Origin: Allobosea lupini
Lineage (GTDB): Bacteria; Pseudomonadota; Alphaproteobacteria; Rhizobiales; Beijerinckiaceae
Direction: 5' to 3'
DNA: 64,000 bases
NCBI RefSeq assembly: GCF_900109525.1
Contig: NZ_FOAN01000005.1
Coordinates: 434,001-498,000, forward strand
In this document: one piece after another, positions 8,526 to 17,627 of the stretch
Numbering within the stretch: position 1 is the first letter of the stretch
Layout: each line of letters begins with the position of its first letter
Notes under the pieces: generated by a model
What the model saw: the letters and a program-made list of their open reading frames with translations, nothing else
Told to the model about the DNA's origin: nothing
Databases searched by the model: none
Position numbers and translations under genes: made by a program

Positions 8526-10016
8526 ATGTTCCACAATGCGTCCCGCAACGCGGCGCCCAACGAGCCCATTATCGTGGACACGCCTTTTGGGCGGCTGCGT
8601 GGTGTGCGCGTGGGCGACCTCCGGTGCTTCAAGGGCGTTCCCTACGCCGCCCCGCCGGTCGGCGCGCTGCGCTTCCGCCCGCCACAGCCGCTACCGCCAT
8701 GGGCTGGAACGCGCGAGGCGCTGGGTTTTGCGCCGGTCGCGCCGCAACCGGCTGATCCGGGCTTCTATCCCGGTGATCCCGACGCCATGCCGCGGGTCCC
8801 GGCAAGCGAGGATTGTCTGTACCTCAACGTGTGGACGCCGGCGGCAGCCGGACCTCATCCGGTACTCGTCTGGCTCCATGGCGGCAGCCAGATCGTCGGC
8901 GGCACCAGCCGCCCGGTCTATGACGGCGCAGCCTTCGCGCGTGCCGGCATCACATGCGTTACGGTCGGCCATCGGCTCGGGCTGCTCGGGTTTCTCGAAG
9001 GCGGGCGCATCTTCGGCGAGCGTTTCCGCGGCAGCGGCAACAACGCGTTGCGCGACGTCGTGGCGGCGCTGTGCTGGGTTCGGCAGGCGATCGCTGCCTT
9101 TGGCGGCGATCCCGGTCGGGTCACGATCGGCGGCGAGTCGGCCGGGGCAAAGAATGTCGCCGCGCTTCTGGCTGCGCCGTCGGCGACAGGCCTTTTCCAT
9201 GCGGCGTTCTCGAGCTCCGGCGGCGGCGACACGATCGATGCGCTGGATGATGCGGACGCCGTCGCCTGGCGCGCCCTGGCGCTCGCGGGCGGCGACGGAC
9301 AGCGTCTCCTGACGATGCCGGTTGCCGACCTCATCGCCCTGCAGACGCAGCTGCGCGGCGAAGAGGTGCGGCGGCAGCCTTTTCGGGCCGTGCTGGACGG
9401 CGCATTCCTGCCCGAGACGCCGCAGCGACTGCTACCCCGCCAGCCGGTCCCGCTGCTGATCGGCACCGCGCGCGATGAGATGGCCGCCTTTTTCGGCAGC
9501 TTCCAGGGCGGAAGCGCGATAGCGCCGCAAGACTGGGACGGTCGACAGCTGACGCATCTGTCGGCCAGCCTCATGGCGGAAGCGGAAGCGCGTGCCTTGC
9601 GCGTTTGGCCTGCCCTGCCTGCAGACACTCGCCGCCAGCGGCTGCTGACGGCGGAGGAATACGAATGGCCCTCGATCCGACTGGCCGAAGCTCATGCCGC
9701 GGCCGGAGGGCCGAGCTGGGTCTACCGCAATGACCGCCCCCTTGCCGCCGGCCCTTTCGCCGGCCTCGCGCCTCATGTCGCCGATCTCGGCCTCATCTGG
9801 AACCAGCCGGGGCCGTATGGCACGCCAACCGCACTCGGCAGCAGCAATATGCACGACGCCGTAGCGACCTTCGTCCGGACCGGATCCGCTCCCTGGACGC
9901 AATACGATGCCGAGAGGCGAGCGACGCAGGTCTTCGGCCTTGGCGGCAGCGCGCAGCTTCAAATGGACCCGTCAAACGACCTGCGCCGCATCTTCGATGG
10001 CTTGTTCCATCGTTAG
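8526..10016 (+). CDS. Carboxylesterase/lipase family protein (type B)
   Basis: 496-residue alpha/beta hydrolase of the PnbA/type B carboxylesterase family, which hydrolyses carboxylic esters with a Ser-Glu-His triad. Visible motifs: FKGVPYAAPPVGALRF near the N-terminus, SEDCLYLNVWTP, the oxyanion-hole WLHGGS near residue 117, and the nucleophile elbow GGESAG with Ser about 205. The Glu is probably in TARDEMAAFFG and the His in APHVADLGLIWN. No signal peptide is seen, so it is probably cytosolic. It shares a transcript with a ROK regulator and a binding protein, suggesting that an imported ester is hydrolysed here. Confidence 0.92.
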   Translation: MFHNASRNAAPNEPIIVDTPFGRLRGVRVGDLRCFKGVPYAAPPVGALRFRPPQPLPPWAGTREALGFAPVAPQPADPGFYPGDPDAMPRVPASEDCLYLNVWTPAAAGPHPVLVWLHGGSQIVGGTSRPVYDGAAFARAGITCVTVGHRLGLLGFLEGGRIFGERFRGSGNNALRDVVAALCWVRQAIAAFGGDPGRVTIGGESAGAKNVAALLAAPSATGLFHAAFSSSGGGDTIDALDDADAVAWRALALAGGDGQRLLTMPVADLIALQTQLRGEEVRRQPFRAVLDGAFLPETPQRLLPRQPVPLLIGTARDEMAAFFGSFQGGSAIAPQDWDGRQLTHLSASLMAEAEARALRVWPALPADTRRQRLLTAEEYEWPSIRLAEAHAAAGGPSWVYRNDRPLAAGPFAGLAPHVADLGLIWNQPGPYGTPTALGSSNMHDAVATFVRTGSAPWTQYDAERRATQVFGLGGSAQLQMDPSNDLRRIFDGLFHR

Positions 10017-10291
10017 CGACCGGTCTCCCCGCTCCTTCAAATCCGGAACGTCAGCCTTCAGGCAAGGTCCCAACGTCCGTTAATGGCGGGATCGGGCCAT
10101 CCAAGAGAGAGCGAAAAACCTCGCAGCCTTAAGCTTTGCAATTCGGTGGACGGCAACGACCGCCAGCACTGGTCCAATAACGACTTGGGCGCTAATTCTC
10201 GGCTCGCTGAGAGCTTGCTGGCAGCACGCGATCACGGGTATCAGGTTGGTATACTCAGACGCTGAGGCCCAGAAGTCGGAGCCACGACCGG

Positions 10292-11302
10292 ATGACCCAT
10301 GCTCCGCTCTATATCGATTACCTGAATGCGCTGGACGTCGAAGCTCTGGCGCTGACCGACGCCGAGATCATCGCCGCCGTCGAGGCTGGACTTTCCGCGC
10401 AAGGCCGCAAGCAGACCGAGATCGAACCGCGTGTGCACTTGATGCCGAAGGCCGGCGCCGACGGCCATTTCAACGTGCTGCGCGGCGCCTTTCGAGCGCC
10501 GATCGAGCGGGCTGGCGTCAAGGTCATCGGCGACTTTGTCGACAACTACAAGCTTGGCCTGCCCTCCGAGATGGGCCTGCTGCTGCTGATGGACCCGATG
10601 ACCGGTGTCCCGACAGCCATAGTCGATGGCAGCCACCTCACCGATATGCGTACCGGCGCAATCACCGCGATCGGCGCGAAATATCTCGCGTCCAAGAACT
10701 CCAGGGTGCTCGGCCATATCGGAGCGCGCGGCACGGCCTACTGGAACGTCCGCCTGCTCGATTCTCTGTTCGATTTCGATGAGATCCGGGTTCATTCACG
10801 CCGGCCCGAAAGCCGTGAGGCCTTTGGCGCGAAGCTCTCCGCCGATCTCGGCAAGAAGATCGTCGTGACCGAGGACTGGCAGAGTTGCGTCGAGGGCGCA
10901 GACATCGTCGTCGAGGCCTCGCGTCTGAACGAGCCGGCCCCGATGCTGAAGACGAGCTGGATCAAGCCGGGCGCCTTCGTCGTACCTTATGGCACGATGA
11001 GCGCCGTCGAGCTCTCGCTGACCGACATCATGAGCAAGCTCGTGGTCGATGACTGGGGCCAGTGCAAGGGCGGCCCTTTCGGCTCGCTGCGCGCCCATGT
11101 CGAGGCTGGAAAGCTCTCGGAGGAAACGCTGCACGCCGAGATGGGCGAAATCGTCGCGGGGCTGAAACCCGGCCGCGAACGAGAGGATGAGACGATCCTG
11201 TTCTGGCATCGCGGCCTCTCGCTCTCGGATATCGCGCTGGGCCATTTCATGCTGGAGAAGGCGAAGACCATGGGCCTCGGCCAGCGGCTGCGCTACGCGT
11301 GA
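10292..11302 (+). CDS. Ornithine cyclodeaminase / mu-crystallin family protein
   Basis: 336-residue NAD(P)-binding protein of the OCD/mu-crystallin superfamily, whose members cyclise ornithine, reduce imines or make unusual amino acids. The N-terminal part has the family's DYLNALDVEALALTDAEII start. The Rossmann region carries LGHIGARGTAYWNVRLLDS, where the usual GxGxQA loop is altered to GARGTA. Its GTGA end overlaps the next gene's start, so the two are coupled. It is only distantly similar to the eutC product at 47-48 kb, so it is not a recent duplicate. Substrate unknown. Confidence 0.88.
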   Translation: MTHAPLYIDYLNALDVEALALTDAEIIAAVEAGLSAQGRKQTEIEPRVHLMPKAGADGHFNVLRGAFRAPIERAGVKVIGDFVDNYKLGLPSEMGLLLLMDPMTGVPTAIVDGSHLTDMRTGAITAIGAKYLASKNSRVLGHIGARGTAYWNVRLLDSLFDFDEIRVHSRRPESREAFGAKLSADLGKKIVVTEDWQSCVEGADIVVEASRLNEPAPMLKTSWIKPGAFVVPYGTMSAVELSLTDIMSKLVVDDWGQCKGGPFGSLRAHVEAGKLSEETLHAEMGEIVAGLKPGREREDETILFWHRGLSLSDIALGHFMLEKAKTMGLGQRLRYA

Positions 11303-12102
11303 ACCTCGTTGCCAGCGCGCGCATGTATGCCGTCGATAATGCGACGAGCGCCGCGTGGTCAGCCCTGTTTTCCCGGATCGCGGCGCTGAGCGGCGTTCCG
11401 CTCGACATCATCGCCCATGCCGCACCGGCGCCGCTCGAAGATCTCTGGCGGCGCGACGATCTGGGGCTCGCCTTCATGTGCGGTTACCCCTTTGCAAGCG
11501 GTCCTTTCAGCGTGAGGCCGGTCGCCGCACCCGTTCCGGCCTCCGGCGATGGCATGCCGTTTTACGCGACGCATCTGGTCGTCAGGGCCAGCAGCGACAT
11601 AGCGACCCTGCAGGACAGTTTCGGCCACCGCATCGGCTGGACGGTGGCGCATTCGCAATCGGGCTTCAACGCCATCCGGACGCATCTGCTAGGCGATTGG
11701 CGTGAACGCGGACTGCTTTATCGCGAGAGCATCGGCCCGCTGCTGACGCCGCGTCGCGTCGTGGAGGCGTTGCTCGCTGAGCGGATCGATATCGGCCCAC
11801 TCGATTCCTATTTCTACGATCTGTTGCTGGTGGCCGAACCCGAGACGGCGGCACGCCTGCGCATCGTTGCGACGACGACACCCAGGCCGATGCCGCTGCT
11901 GGTCGCCTCGCAAGCGGTCGCGAACGAGGTGGTCACGAGCTTGCAGCAGGCCCTGCTGGCCATCGCCGACGATCCGGCCGGACGCAGAATCCTGGCGCAT
12001 CTGCGGCTGACAGGCTTCCAGGTGGTCGAGGCGGAAAGCTATCGGATACTGGTCCGCGAGGCGCAGGCTGCGGACGCTGCGGGCTACATGCAGCCCGGGT
12101 GA
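11299..12102 (+). CDS. PhnD-like phosphate/phosphonate-type binding domain protein, no signal peptide
   Basis: 267-residue protein resembling the PhnD-like periplasmic binding domain. LGLAFMCGYPFASGPFSVRPVAAPV matches the family region that contacts ligand, followed by SQSGFNAIRTHLL and IGPLDSYFYDLL. Its GTG start overlaps the stop of the cyclodeaminase homologue by 4 nt. The N-terminus (MNLVASARMYAVDNATS) has no signal peptide or lipobox, so it should stay in the cytosol unless the start is misplaced; the overlap leaves no room upstream. It could be a cytosolic sensor or enzyme derived from a binding protein. Confidence 0.75.
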   Translation: MNLVASARMYAVDNATSAAWSALFSRIAALSGVPLDIIAHAAPAPLEDLWRRDDLGLAFMCGYPFASGPFSVRPVAAPVPASGDGMPFYATHLVVRASSDIATLQDSFGHRIGWTVAHSQSGFNAIRTHLLGDWRERGLLYRESIGPLLTPRRVVEALLAERIDIGPLDSYFYDLLLVAEPETAARLRIVATTTPRPMPLLVASQAVANEVVTSLQQALLAIADDPAGRRILAHLRLTGFQVVEAESYRILVREAQAADAAGYMQPG

Positions 12103-12122
12103 CAGGCCGCTCTTGGTGACCA

Positions 12123-13076
12123 TCAGGAGACGGCAGTCCCGGCGCCTCTGACCCTGATCGCTGCCAGCGTGATCCGGCCGAGCGGCTGGCCATCCTCACT
12201 CAGGATGGTCGCGGCTTCGCGGCCTTCGGCGAGCAGAGCCGACAGGACGGAACGCATGGAAAGGCTTCCGGGCAGGCTGAAGCCATCGCTCGCGCCACCG
12301 GGCTCGACGGCATCCGCCGCCCGCACCAACGAGAGCCGGCGCAGTGCCCGGTCGGCGCCGACGAAATCGGCGACGAATTCGTTGGCAGGCGCGGCGAGTA
12401 TTCGGTCGGGCGTATCGTATTGCACGAGCTTGCCGTCGCGCATGATCGCGACGACGTCGCCCATATGGATCGCCTCGTCGATGTCGTGCGTCACCAGGAT
12501 GACGGTTTTGCTCAGCCGCTTCAGGATGCTGAGGAATTCCTCCTGCAGCCGCCCCCGCACGATCGGATCGACTGCGCCGAAGGGCTCGTCCATCAGCATC
12601 ACCGGCGGGTCGGCTGCGAGTGCGCGGGCCACCCCGATGCGCTGGCGCTGTCCGCCCGAGAGATGGCGTGGATAGCGTGAAAGATAGAGTTTTGGATCCA
12701 GCCCCACCAGATCAAGCATCTCTTCGCTGCGGGCCTTGATCCGCGCGACATCCCAGCCAAGCAGCTTCGGCACTGTCGCGACGTTCTGCGCGATCGTCAT
12801 GTGGGGGAATAAGCCGATCTGCTGGATGACGTAACCGATGTGGCGGCGCAGCTCGACCGGATCGGCCTTGGTCACATCCCTCTCACCGACGAAGATGCGT
12901 CCCGATGTCGGCTCGATCAGCCGGTTGACCATGCGCATCGTCGTGGTCTTGCCGCAGCCCGATGGCCCGATCAGCACGCAGACCTGCCCTTTCTCGATCG
13001 TCAGGTCGAGCGCATCGACGGCCGGGCGTGCGACGCCGGAAAAGACCTTGGTCACGGCTTCCAGGCGGATCGTCAT
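12123..13076 (-). CDS. ABC transporter ATP-binding protein (OpuC/Osm quaternary-amine type)
   Basis: 317-residue ATPase: Walker A GPSGCGKTT near residue 37, Q-loop VIQQIGLFPH, signature LSGGQRQR, Walker B VMLMDEPFGAVD and the switch His in THDIDEAIH. About 75 residues follow the ATPase core, the size expected for the degenerate regulatory tail in glycine-betaine-type ATPases. It powers the two permeases encoded just upstream, with an ATGA overlap. The family imports glycine betaine, choline, carnitine or proline betaine. The lyase homologue in the operon hints at a different amine substrate. Confidence 0.92.
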   Translation of the reverse strand: MTIRLEAVTKVFSGVARPAVDALDLTIEKGQVCVLIGPSGCGKTTTMRMVNRLIEPTSGRIFVGERDVTKADPVELRRHIGYVIQQIGLFPHMTIAQNVATVPKLLGWDVARIKARSEEMLDLVGLDPKLYLSRYPRHLSGGQRQRIGVARALAADPPVMLMDEPFGAVDPIVRGRLQEEFLSILKRLSKTVILVTHDIDEAIHMGDVVAIMRDGKLVQYDTPDRILAAPANEFVADFVGADRALRRLSLVRAADAVEPGGASDGFSLPGSLSMRSVLSALLAEGREAATILSEDGQPLGRITLAAIRVRGAGTAVS

Positions 13077-13708
13077 GCTGCACCCATCCGCACTTGCCGT
13101 GTCAGAAGTCGCTCGACCGCGGCAAAGCCGACCTCGACGACGAGCGCCAGGGCCGCGACCGCGACCGCCCCCGCGACGAGTTGCGGGAAGTTGAAATTCG
13201 CCATGCCGGCCGTGATGAGCTCGCCTAGCCCTCCACCTCCGATGAAGGCCGCGAGAGTCGCGGCCGAAACGATCTGTACGGCAGCCGTGCGGATGCCAGC
13301 GAAGATCACCGGCAGCGCCAGAGGGATTTCGATTTTCATCATCACCTGGCGATCGGAAAAGCCCTGGCCGCGCGCAGCTTCGACGATGTCGGCGTCGACC
13401 TGGGTAAGGCCGGTATAGGTATTGAGCAGCAGCGCCGGCAGGCCATAGAGCGTCAACGCCACCACGGAGGGCAGGAAGCCCGTGCCGAGCAGCGGCAGCA
13501 TGATCACGAGCAGAGCCAGCGAGGGCACCGTTCGCAGAATGTTGACGATCGCGATGGCCGCATTGGCGAGGCCGCGTTGACGAGTCAGGACGAGGCCCAG
13601 CGGCAGCGCGATCAGCAGAACGGCCACCAGCGCGATGCCGCTGAGCCAGAGATGGTTCTGCAGCGCCACGACGAAGATCTGGGGATTGGCGGCGATCCAT
13701 CCGGCCAT
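13073..13708 (-). CDS. ABC transporter permease (OpuC/OsmW-like)
   Basis: 211-residue integral membrane protein with about five helices and the permease cytoplasmic loop EAARGQGFSDRQVMMKIEIPLALP that contacts the ATPase. The C-terminal half has the conserved AAFIGGGGLGELITAG motif of the quaternary-amine permeases. It overlaps the ATPase start (ATGA) and the preceding permease stop by one base. With the neighbouring permease it should form a heterodimeric channel. Confidence 0.92.
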   Translation of the reverse strand: MAGWIAANPQIFVVALQNHLWLSGIALVAVLLIALPLGLVLTRQRGLANAAIAIVNILRTVPSLALLVIMLPLLGTGFLPSVVALTLYGLPALLLNTYTGLTQVDADIVEAARGQGFSDRQVMMKIEIPLALPVIFAGIRTAAVQIVSAATLAAFIGGGGLGELITAGMANFNFPQLVAGAVAVAALALVVEVGFAAVERLLTRQVRMGAA

Positions 13709-14337
13709 CAGGCGTGCTCCGCCTGGTTCGCGCGCATCCAGTTCTCGACCCGGCGCAAGCTCTCGTCGCAGAAGACGGCGAGCGCCGAGGTCACCACCGC
13801 GCCAACCACGACCTTCTCGCCGAAATCCTGGGTGATGCCTTGGAAAATGATATCGCCGAGCCCGCCCGCATTGATGAACGCGGCCACCGTCGCGACCGAG
13901 ACTTGCGTGACCACCGCGATGCGGACGCCAGCGATGATCACCGGCAGCGCCAGCGGCAGCTCGATGGCGAACAGCCGGCGCCAACTGCCATAACCCATGC
14001 CGTTGGCGGCATCGAGGATATCCGGAGAGATTTCGCGCAAGCCGGTCGCCACATTGCGGATAATGATCAGCAGCGCATAGGCGACGAGCGCGACAATCGC
14101 CGGCCAGAAGCCAAGGCCGAGATAGGGGATCAGCAGAGCGAAGATCGCCAGAGCCGGCACAGTGTAGAGCGCCCCCGAAACCAGTAGCACGACGAGCGCA
14201 AAGCGCGGGCGCCTTGCCGAAAGCACACCGAGCGGCACGCCGATCACAAGCGCGATCAGCAGGCCGACGCAGACGAGCTGGATGTGCTCCCACAGCGCCA
14301 GCAGCAACCGGTCGTAGTTCTCGATCGCCCAGGTCAC
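13708..14337 (-). CDS. ABC transporter permease (OpuC/OsmY-like)
   Basis: 209-residue membrane protein paralogous to its downstream neighbour. DAANGMGYGSWRRLFAIELPLALPV is the ATPase-coupling loop, followed by AAFINAGGLGDIIFQG. Its start overlaps the lyase-homologue stop, so the lyase sits between binding protein and permeases within one transcript. Confidence 0.92.
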   Translation of the reverse strand: MTWAIENYDRLLLALWEHIQLVCVGLLIALVIGVPLGVLSARRPRFALVVLLVSGALYTVPALAIFALLIPYLGLGFWPAIVALVAYALLIIIRNVATGLREISPDILDAANGMGYGSWRRLFAIELPLALPVIIAGVRIAVVTQVSVATVAAFINAGGLGDIIFQGITQDFGEKVVVGAVVTSALAVFCDESLRRVENWMRANQAEHA

Positions 14338-15881
14338 GGGGCGACACCGTTGTCGGCCGCGATGTCTGTCGGCATGAGATCGCCAGCCTCGATCGCGCGC
14401 GCCAGCGCCTCGTATTCACGGCCCATCGGCCGGTCGTCGCCGAGGCGCGGAACGAGACTGCGAACAAACGCATGCGCGGCACCGGTGCCGCTCCCTAGCC
14501 TGATGGGGCCGCGCAGATCGACGGCTTCTGCCGCCACGACCAACTCGATCGCAGCCAATCGCGTCAGGCGCCTGGCGATGGCATGCGTCTTCTCGACGAT
14601 ACGCGGCGTCATCGGCGCATAATCCTCGACGCCGTCGGCAACCGGCAGCGTCGGTGCCCCGAGCGGCAAGGCGAGATGCCGAATTTCGGCTTCCAGCGCG
14701 GAGGCCGTCTTCTGGCTCGTCGCAAAACCGGAATGCGACCCGCCATGTCGGGTGAGGAAGCGAGGCAGGTCGCTGGCCGCCGGCGACATCAGCTTCACGA
14801 TCCGCGCCGCCGAGATCGCTGCCACATGCGACATGGCGAGGCCCGCGGCTTCGAGCGTCAGCGCCAGCTCTGTGGTGTCAAAATTGACGCTGGAGAGCAT
14901 CGCATCGCGCTCGATCAGCACCATCGGGCTGTCGGGTGCGCTCGCCAGCTCCGCCTCGACGGCCAACCGCACGGCGGAACTGGCGCGGGCGGCGTGACCC
15001 GCGACCGGAGCCAGGCAGCGGAACGACAGTGGATCCTGCACCCGCCGGGCCGCGCCAGGCGCCCAGAGATCACTACCGGCGAGCACGGCCGTCAGTTGCC
15101 TGACGCCTTCGGCATGGCCCGACGTTCCGCGCAACCGATCGAGCTCGGCATCAAGCGGTGAGAGATTGGCGCGGAAGGCTTCAAGTGACAGGGCGCCTGC
15201 GAGCAAAGCGGAATCGAGGGCTCGCTGCATGTCGGCGACCGCCAGCGCTGCCAGGCCGATGCTCTGGGCGTTGGCATTGAGGAGAGCAAGACCGTCCTTC
15301 GGGCCAAGTGCCGGCAGGGCGATGCCAGCTGCGGCCAGCGCGTCGCCGCCGGGCATCGTGCGGCCCCCGATCTGCGCCTCGCCGGCACCGACGAGCGGCA
15401 GGAACGCCTGCGCCAGCGGCGACAGGTCGGCCTCGCCGAGCGAGCCGATCCGTCGCACGACCGGATGAACGCCTGCGTTGAGCATGGCGGCGATAGCCTC
15501 GGCCAAATCGGGCGAAATCCCTGAGGTGCCATGGCAGATCGCGGCGAGTCTCGCCGCCAGCATTGCCCGAACCTCCTCCGTCGTCATGATATCGCCGACG
15601 CCGACCGCCCGCGCCTGAATCGCGCGCGCCTGGAAGGCCAGGATCGCCTCGTCGGCAAGTCGGGTGTCGACGGCCGCGCCGAGCCCGGTGGTCAGGCCAT
15701 AGACGGTGTCGCCGCGTGCGAGAGCGCGCATGACCACCGCCCGCGCCGCTTCCAGTCGCGGGCGGACCGACCCGTGCAGCCGAGCCGGCGTCATGTCCCG
15801 TGCAATGGCGACAATCGCCTCGATCCCGACTGCGCCTTGGCCCAGGACGACGTTTCCGTCGGGTATCTTCGCTGCCCGCAC
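14334..15881 (-). CDS. HAL/PAL-family aromatic amino acid lyase homologue lacking the MIO triad
   Basis: 515 residues, the normal length of histidine/phenylalanine ammonia-lyases, which deaminate amino acids using the MIO cofactor formed from an internal Ala-Ser-Gly. General family features remain: the catalytic-loop VYGLTTGLGA with Tyr61, HGTSGISPDLAEAIAAMLNAGVHPVV, LLNANAQSIGLAAL and QDPLSFRCLAPVAGHA. At the cofactor site, however, the sequence reads GSLGEADLSPLAQ (residues 146-158) where active enzymes have GSVGASGDLAPLAH. One residue is deleted and the ASG triad is absent, so MIO cannot form there. It may be a non-lyase enzyme, a binding protein or a regulator. It is co-transcribed with a quaternary-amine-type importer. 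Confidence 0.85.
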   Translation of the reverse strand: MRAAKIPDGNVVLGQGAVGIEAIVAIARDMTPARLHGSVRPRLEAARAVVMRALARGDTVYGLTTGLGAAVDTRLADEAILAFQARAIQARAVGVGDIMTTEEVRAMLAARLAAICHGTSGISPDLAEAIAAMLNAGVHPVVRRIGSLGEADLSPLAQAFLPLVGAGEAQIGGRTMPGGDALAAAGIALPALGPKDGLALLNANAQSIGLAALAVADMQRALDSALLAGALSLEAFRANLSPLDAELDRLRGTSGHAEGVRQLTAVLAGSDLWAPGAARRVQDPLSFRCLAPVAGHAARASSAVRLAVEAELASAPDSPMVLIERDAMLSSVNFDTTELALTLEAAGLAMSHVAAISAARIVKLMSPAASDLPRFLTRHGGSHSGFATSQKTASALEAEIRHLALPLGAPTLPVADGVEDYAPMTPRIVEKTHAIARRLTRLAAIELVVAAEAVDLRGPIRLGSGTGAAHAFVRSLVPRLGDDRPMGREYEALARAIEAGDLMPTDIAADNGVAP

Positions 15882-15903
15882 CGGCGCGGTCGCGACGTTC
15901 AGC

Positions 15904-16782
15904 TCAGAGACCCTTCGCCTTAAGGAAGTTCACCGCGACGGTACGCGGCTCCTTCTTGTCGACCTCGACCTGACGGTTGAGCTCCTGCATGGTCGGATTG
16001 TCGAGCGCAGCGCCAACCTTCTCCAGGATCGCGACGATCTTGGCGTCGTTGGCTATTTCGGGACGCACGACCGGGCACAGGTAATAGGGCGGGAACAACG
16101 ATTTATCGTCGTCGAGCGCGACGAACTTCTCGGCCGCGATCTGCCAGTCGGTCGAGAAGCCGTTGGCGACCTCGATCTGCTTCTGGTTCAGGGCTTCGTA
16201 ACGCAGTCTCAAGGCTGCAAACTGCTTGAACTCGGCGAATTGCGCGCCGTAGACCTCTTTCAAGCCGGCGATGCCGTCGCGGCGATCGACGAACTCGGTG
16301 CCGGCGCCGAGCCGGAGCTTGGACGAGGCCTTGCCGAGATCGCTCAGGGTCTTGAGGTTGAATTCTTTGGCGGTCTCCGGCCTGACCACGATCGCATAGC
16401 CGTTATTGATGTTGGATGCCTTCAGCCAAGTCAGGTTGAACTCCTTCTCATAGAAGGCCTTGACCATGCCGCGGACCTTTTCGGGATCGGTCTCGGTGAC
16501 ACCTTGCGCCTTCATGACTGCGTTGAGGCCGGTGCCGGTGTATTCCGGATAGAGATCGATCGCGCCGCTCTTCAGCGCCTCATGCGCAACGAGGGTACCG
16601 CCGAGATTGATTTTGCGCTCAACCTTGAAGCCGGCCTGTTCCAGCGCGGCGGCATAGAGTTCCGCCACCACGAACTGCTCGGTGAAGTTCTTGGAGCCGA
16701 TCTTGATGGTCTGGGCCGAGGCGGAGGAAAGACTGACCGCCAACATCGCGGCAGCTGCGAAGACCGTTCTGATAAGGTGCAT
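15904..16782 (-). CDS. Glycine betaine/choline-type ABC substrate-binding protein (OsmF/OpuCC-like)
   Basis: 292-residue periplasmic protein with a signal peptide ending SSASA. The OpuAC-type domain shows KIGSKNFTEQFVVAELYAAALEQAG at the start of the mature protein, then LYPEYTGTGL, both diagnostic for the OsmF/OpuCC branch. First gene of a five-gene minus-strand operon: binding protein, lyase homologue, two permeases, ATPase. GAGGAGCC lies 8 nt upstream of the ATG as ribosome binding site. Confidence 0.92.
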   Translation of the reverse strand: MHLIRTVFAAAAMLAVSLSSASAQTIKIGSKNFTEQFVVAELYAAALEQAGFKVERKINLGGTLVAHEALKSGAIDLYPEYTGTGLNAVMKAQGVTETDPEKVRGMVKAFYEKEFNLTWLKASNINNGYAIVVRPETAKEFNLKTLSDLGKASSKLRLGAGTEFVDRRDGIAGLKEVYGAQFAEFKQFAALRLRYEALNQKQIEVANGFSTDWQIAAEKFVALDDDKSLFPPYYLCPVVRPEIANDAKIVAILEKVGAALDNPTMQELNRQVEVDKKEPRTVAVNFLKAKGL

Positions 16783-16909
16783 GGATGGGGCTCCTCGAGG
16801 TCCGATGAGAAAGGCTAGCAAGTAGGGGCGCCGATGCAAGGAGCCGACCACACAAAGATCAGTGAAGCGCCATAGCCCGCGCGTTCTGCTGAGATGGAAT
16901 GCAGTGCTT

Positions 16910-17578
16910 TTAGGGTATGGCGTTGCGCTCACCGCCCCGGATCGGCACCGGCAGCCTGTTTTCCGTCGGTGCAAGCGGACAGACCCATGCTTCTGAGTAG
17001 GCGCAGGAGGGATAATAGGCGAAGTTGAAATCGAGGATCAGCTCGCCGTCGTCACTGCTGCCGAGATCCGCGCTCTTGATCGTGTCGAGCAGATAGCGCC
17101 CGCCAGCAAAACTCTCCTGACCATTCGTCAGGTCGCCAAAGGGCAGGAAGACGCCGCCGCCATAGCCTTCGATCCAGTAGAGCGTCAGTTCCTTGCCCAG
17201 CGGGGAATCGAGCCCCTGGGTGATCGCAAAGGGGACAAGTGTCATCAGACCATCTTTACCCGCTTCGAGCCTGATGATCTCCCGATCGATGGCGGCGCCC
17301 AAGCCAACCTTGAATCGCATGGCTGGATCGTAGGGAAAATAATCAATCCCGCGAAATTGCGCGCGGCGCGCGGAGGCAAGCGGAGATTGCAGATGTTCCC
17401 GGAAGAGCCTGTCGCGAGCGCTTCGCCAGTACATCCAGCCGTCGCGACCGGGCATGGCCCGCACAGCGGCATAGAGATCGGCGACCTGGCAGCGCCAATT
17501 ATGCAAGCTCGAATATTTCTCTAACGCCGTGCTCTGGGCGAGCGTCGCCTCGTCACGCTTCAAGATCTGATCAGCCAT
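16910..17578 (-). CDS. DUF1684 domain protein
   Basis: 222-residue protein matching the DUF1684 family, which has no assigned reaction. Diagnostic features are WRCQVADLYAAVR near the N-terminus, FFPYDP-like FPYDPAMRFK, and the C-terminal signature LDFNFAYYPSCAYSEAWVCPLAPTENRLPVPIR split around two conserved cysteines. I start at the ATG at 17578 because this matches the usual family N-terminus; an ATG at 17614 in frame would add 12 residues. No signal peptide is apparent. Neighbours are stress-related (DUF427, photolyase). Confidence 0.88.
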   Translation of the reverse strand: MADQILKRDEATLAQSTALEKYSSLHNWRCQVADLYAAVRAMPGRDGWMYWRSARDRLFREHLQSPLASARRAQFRGIDYFPYDPAMRFKVGLGAAIDREIIRLEAGKDGLMTLVPFAITQGLDSPLGKELTLYWIEGYGGGVFLPFGDLTNGQESFAGGRYLLDTIKSADLGSSDDGELILDFNFAYYPSCAYSEAWVCPLAPTENRLPVPIRGGERNAIP

Positions 17579-17627
17579 GGTATTTCGCCCGAGCGATCTC
17601 GTGAGGAGGGACATGGTCGAGTGCGTC

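Noticed and set aside
10017-10291. Possible promoter TATACT at 10250-10255 and a 60-codon frame upstream of the cyclodeaminase homologue
   Set aside because: No -35 element at proper spacing, and the frame has no coding character.
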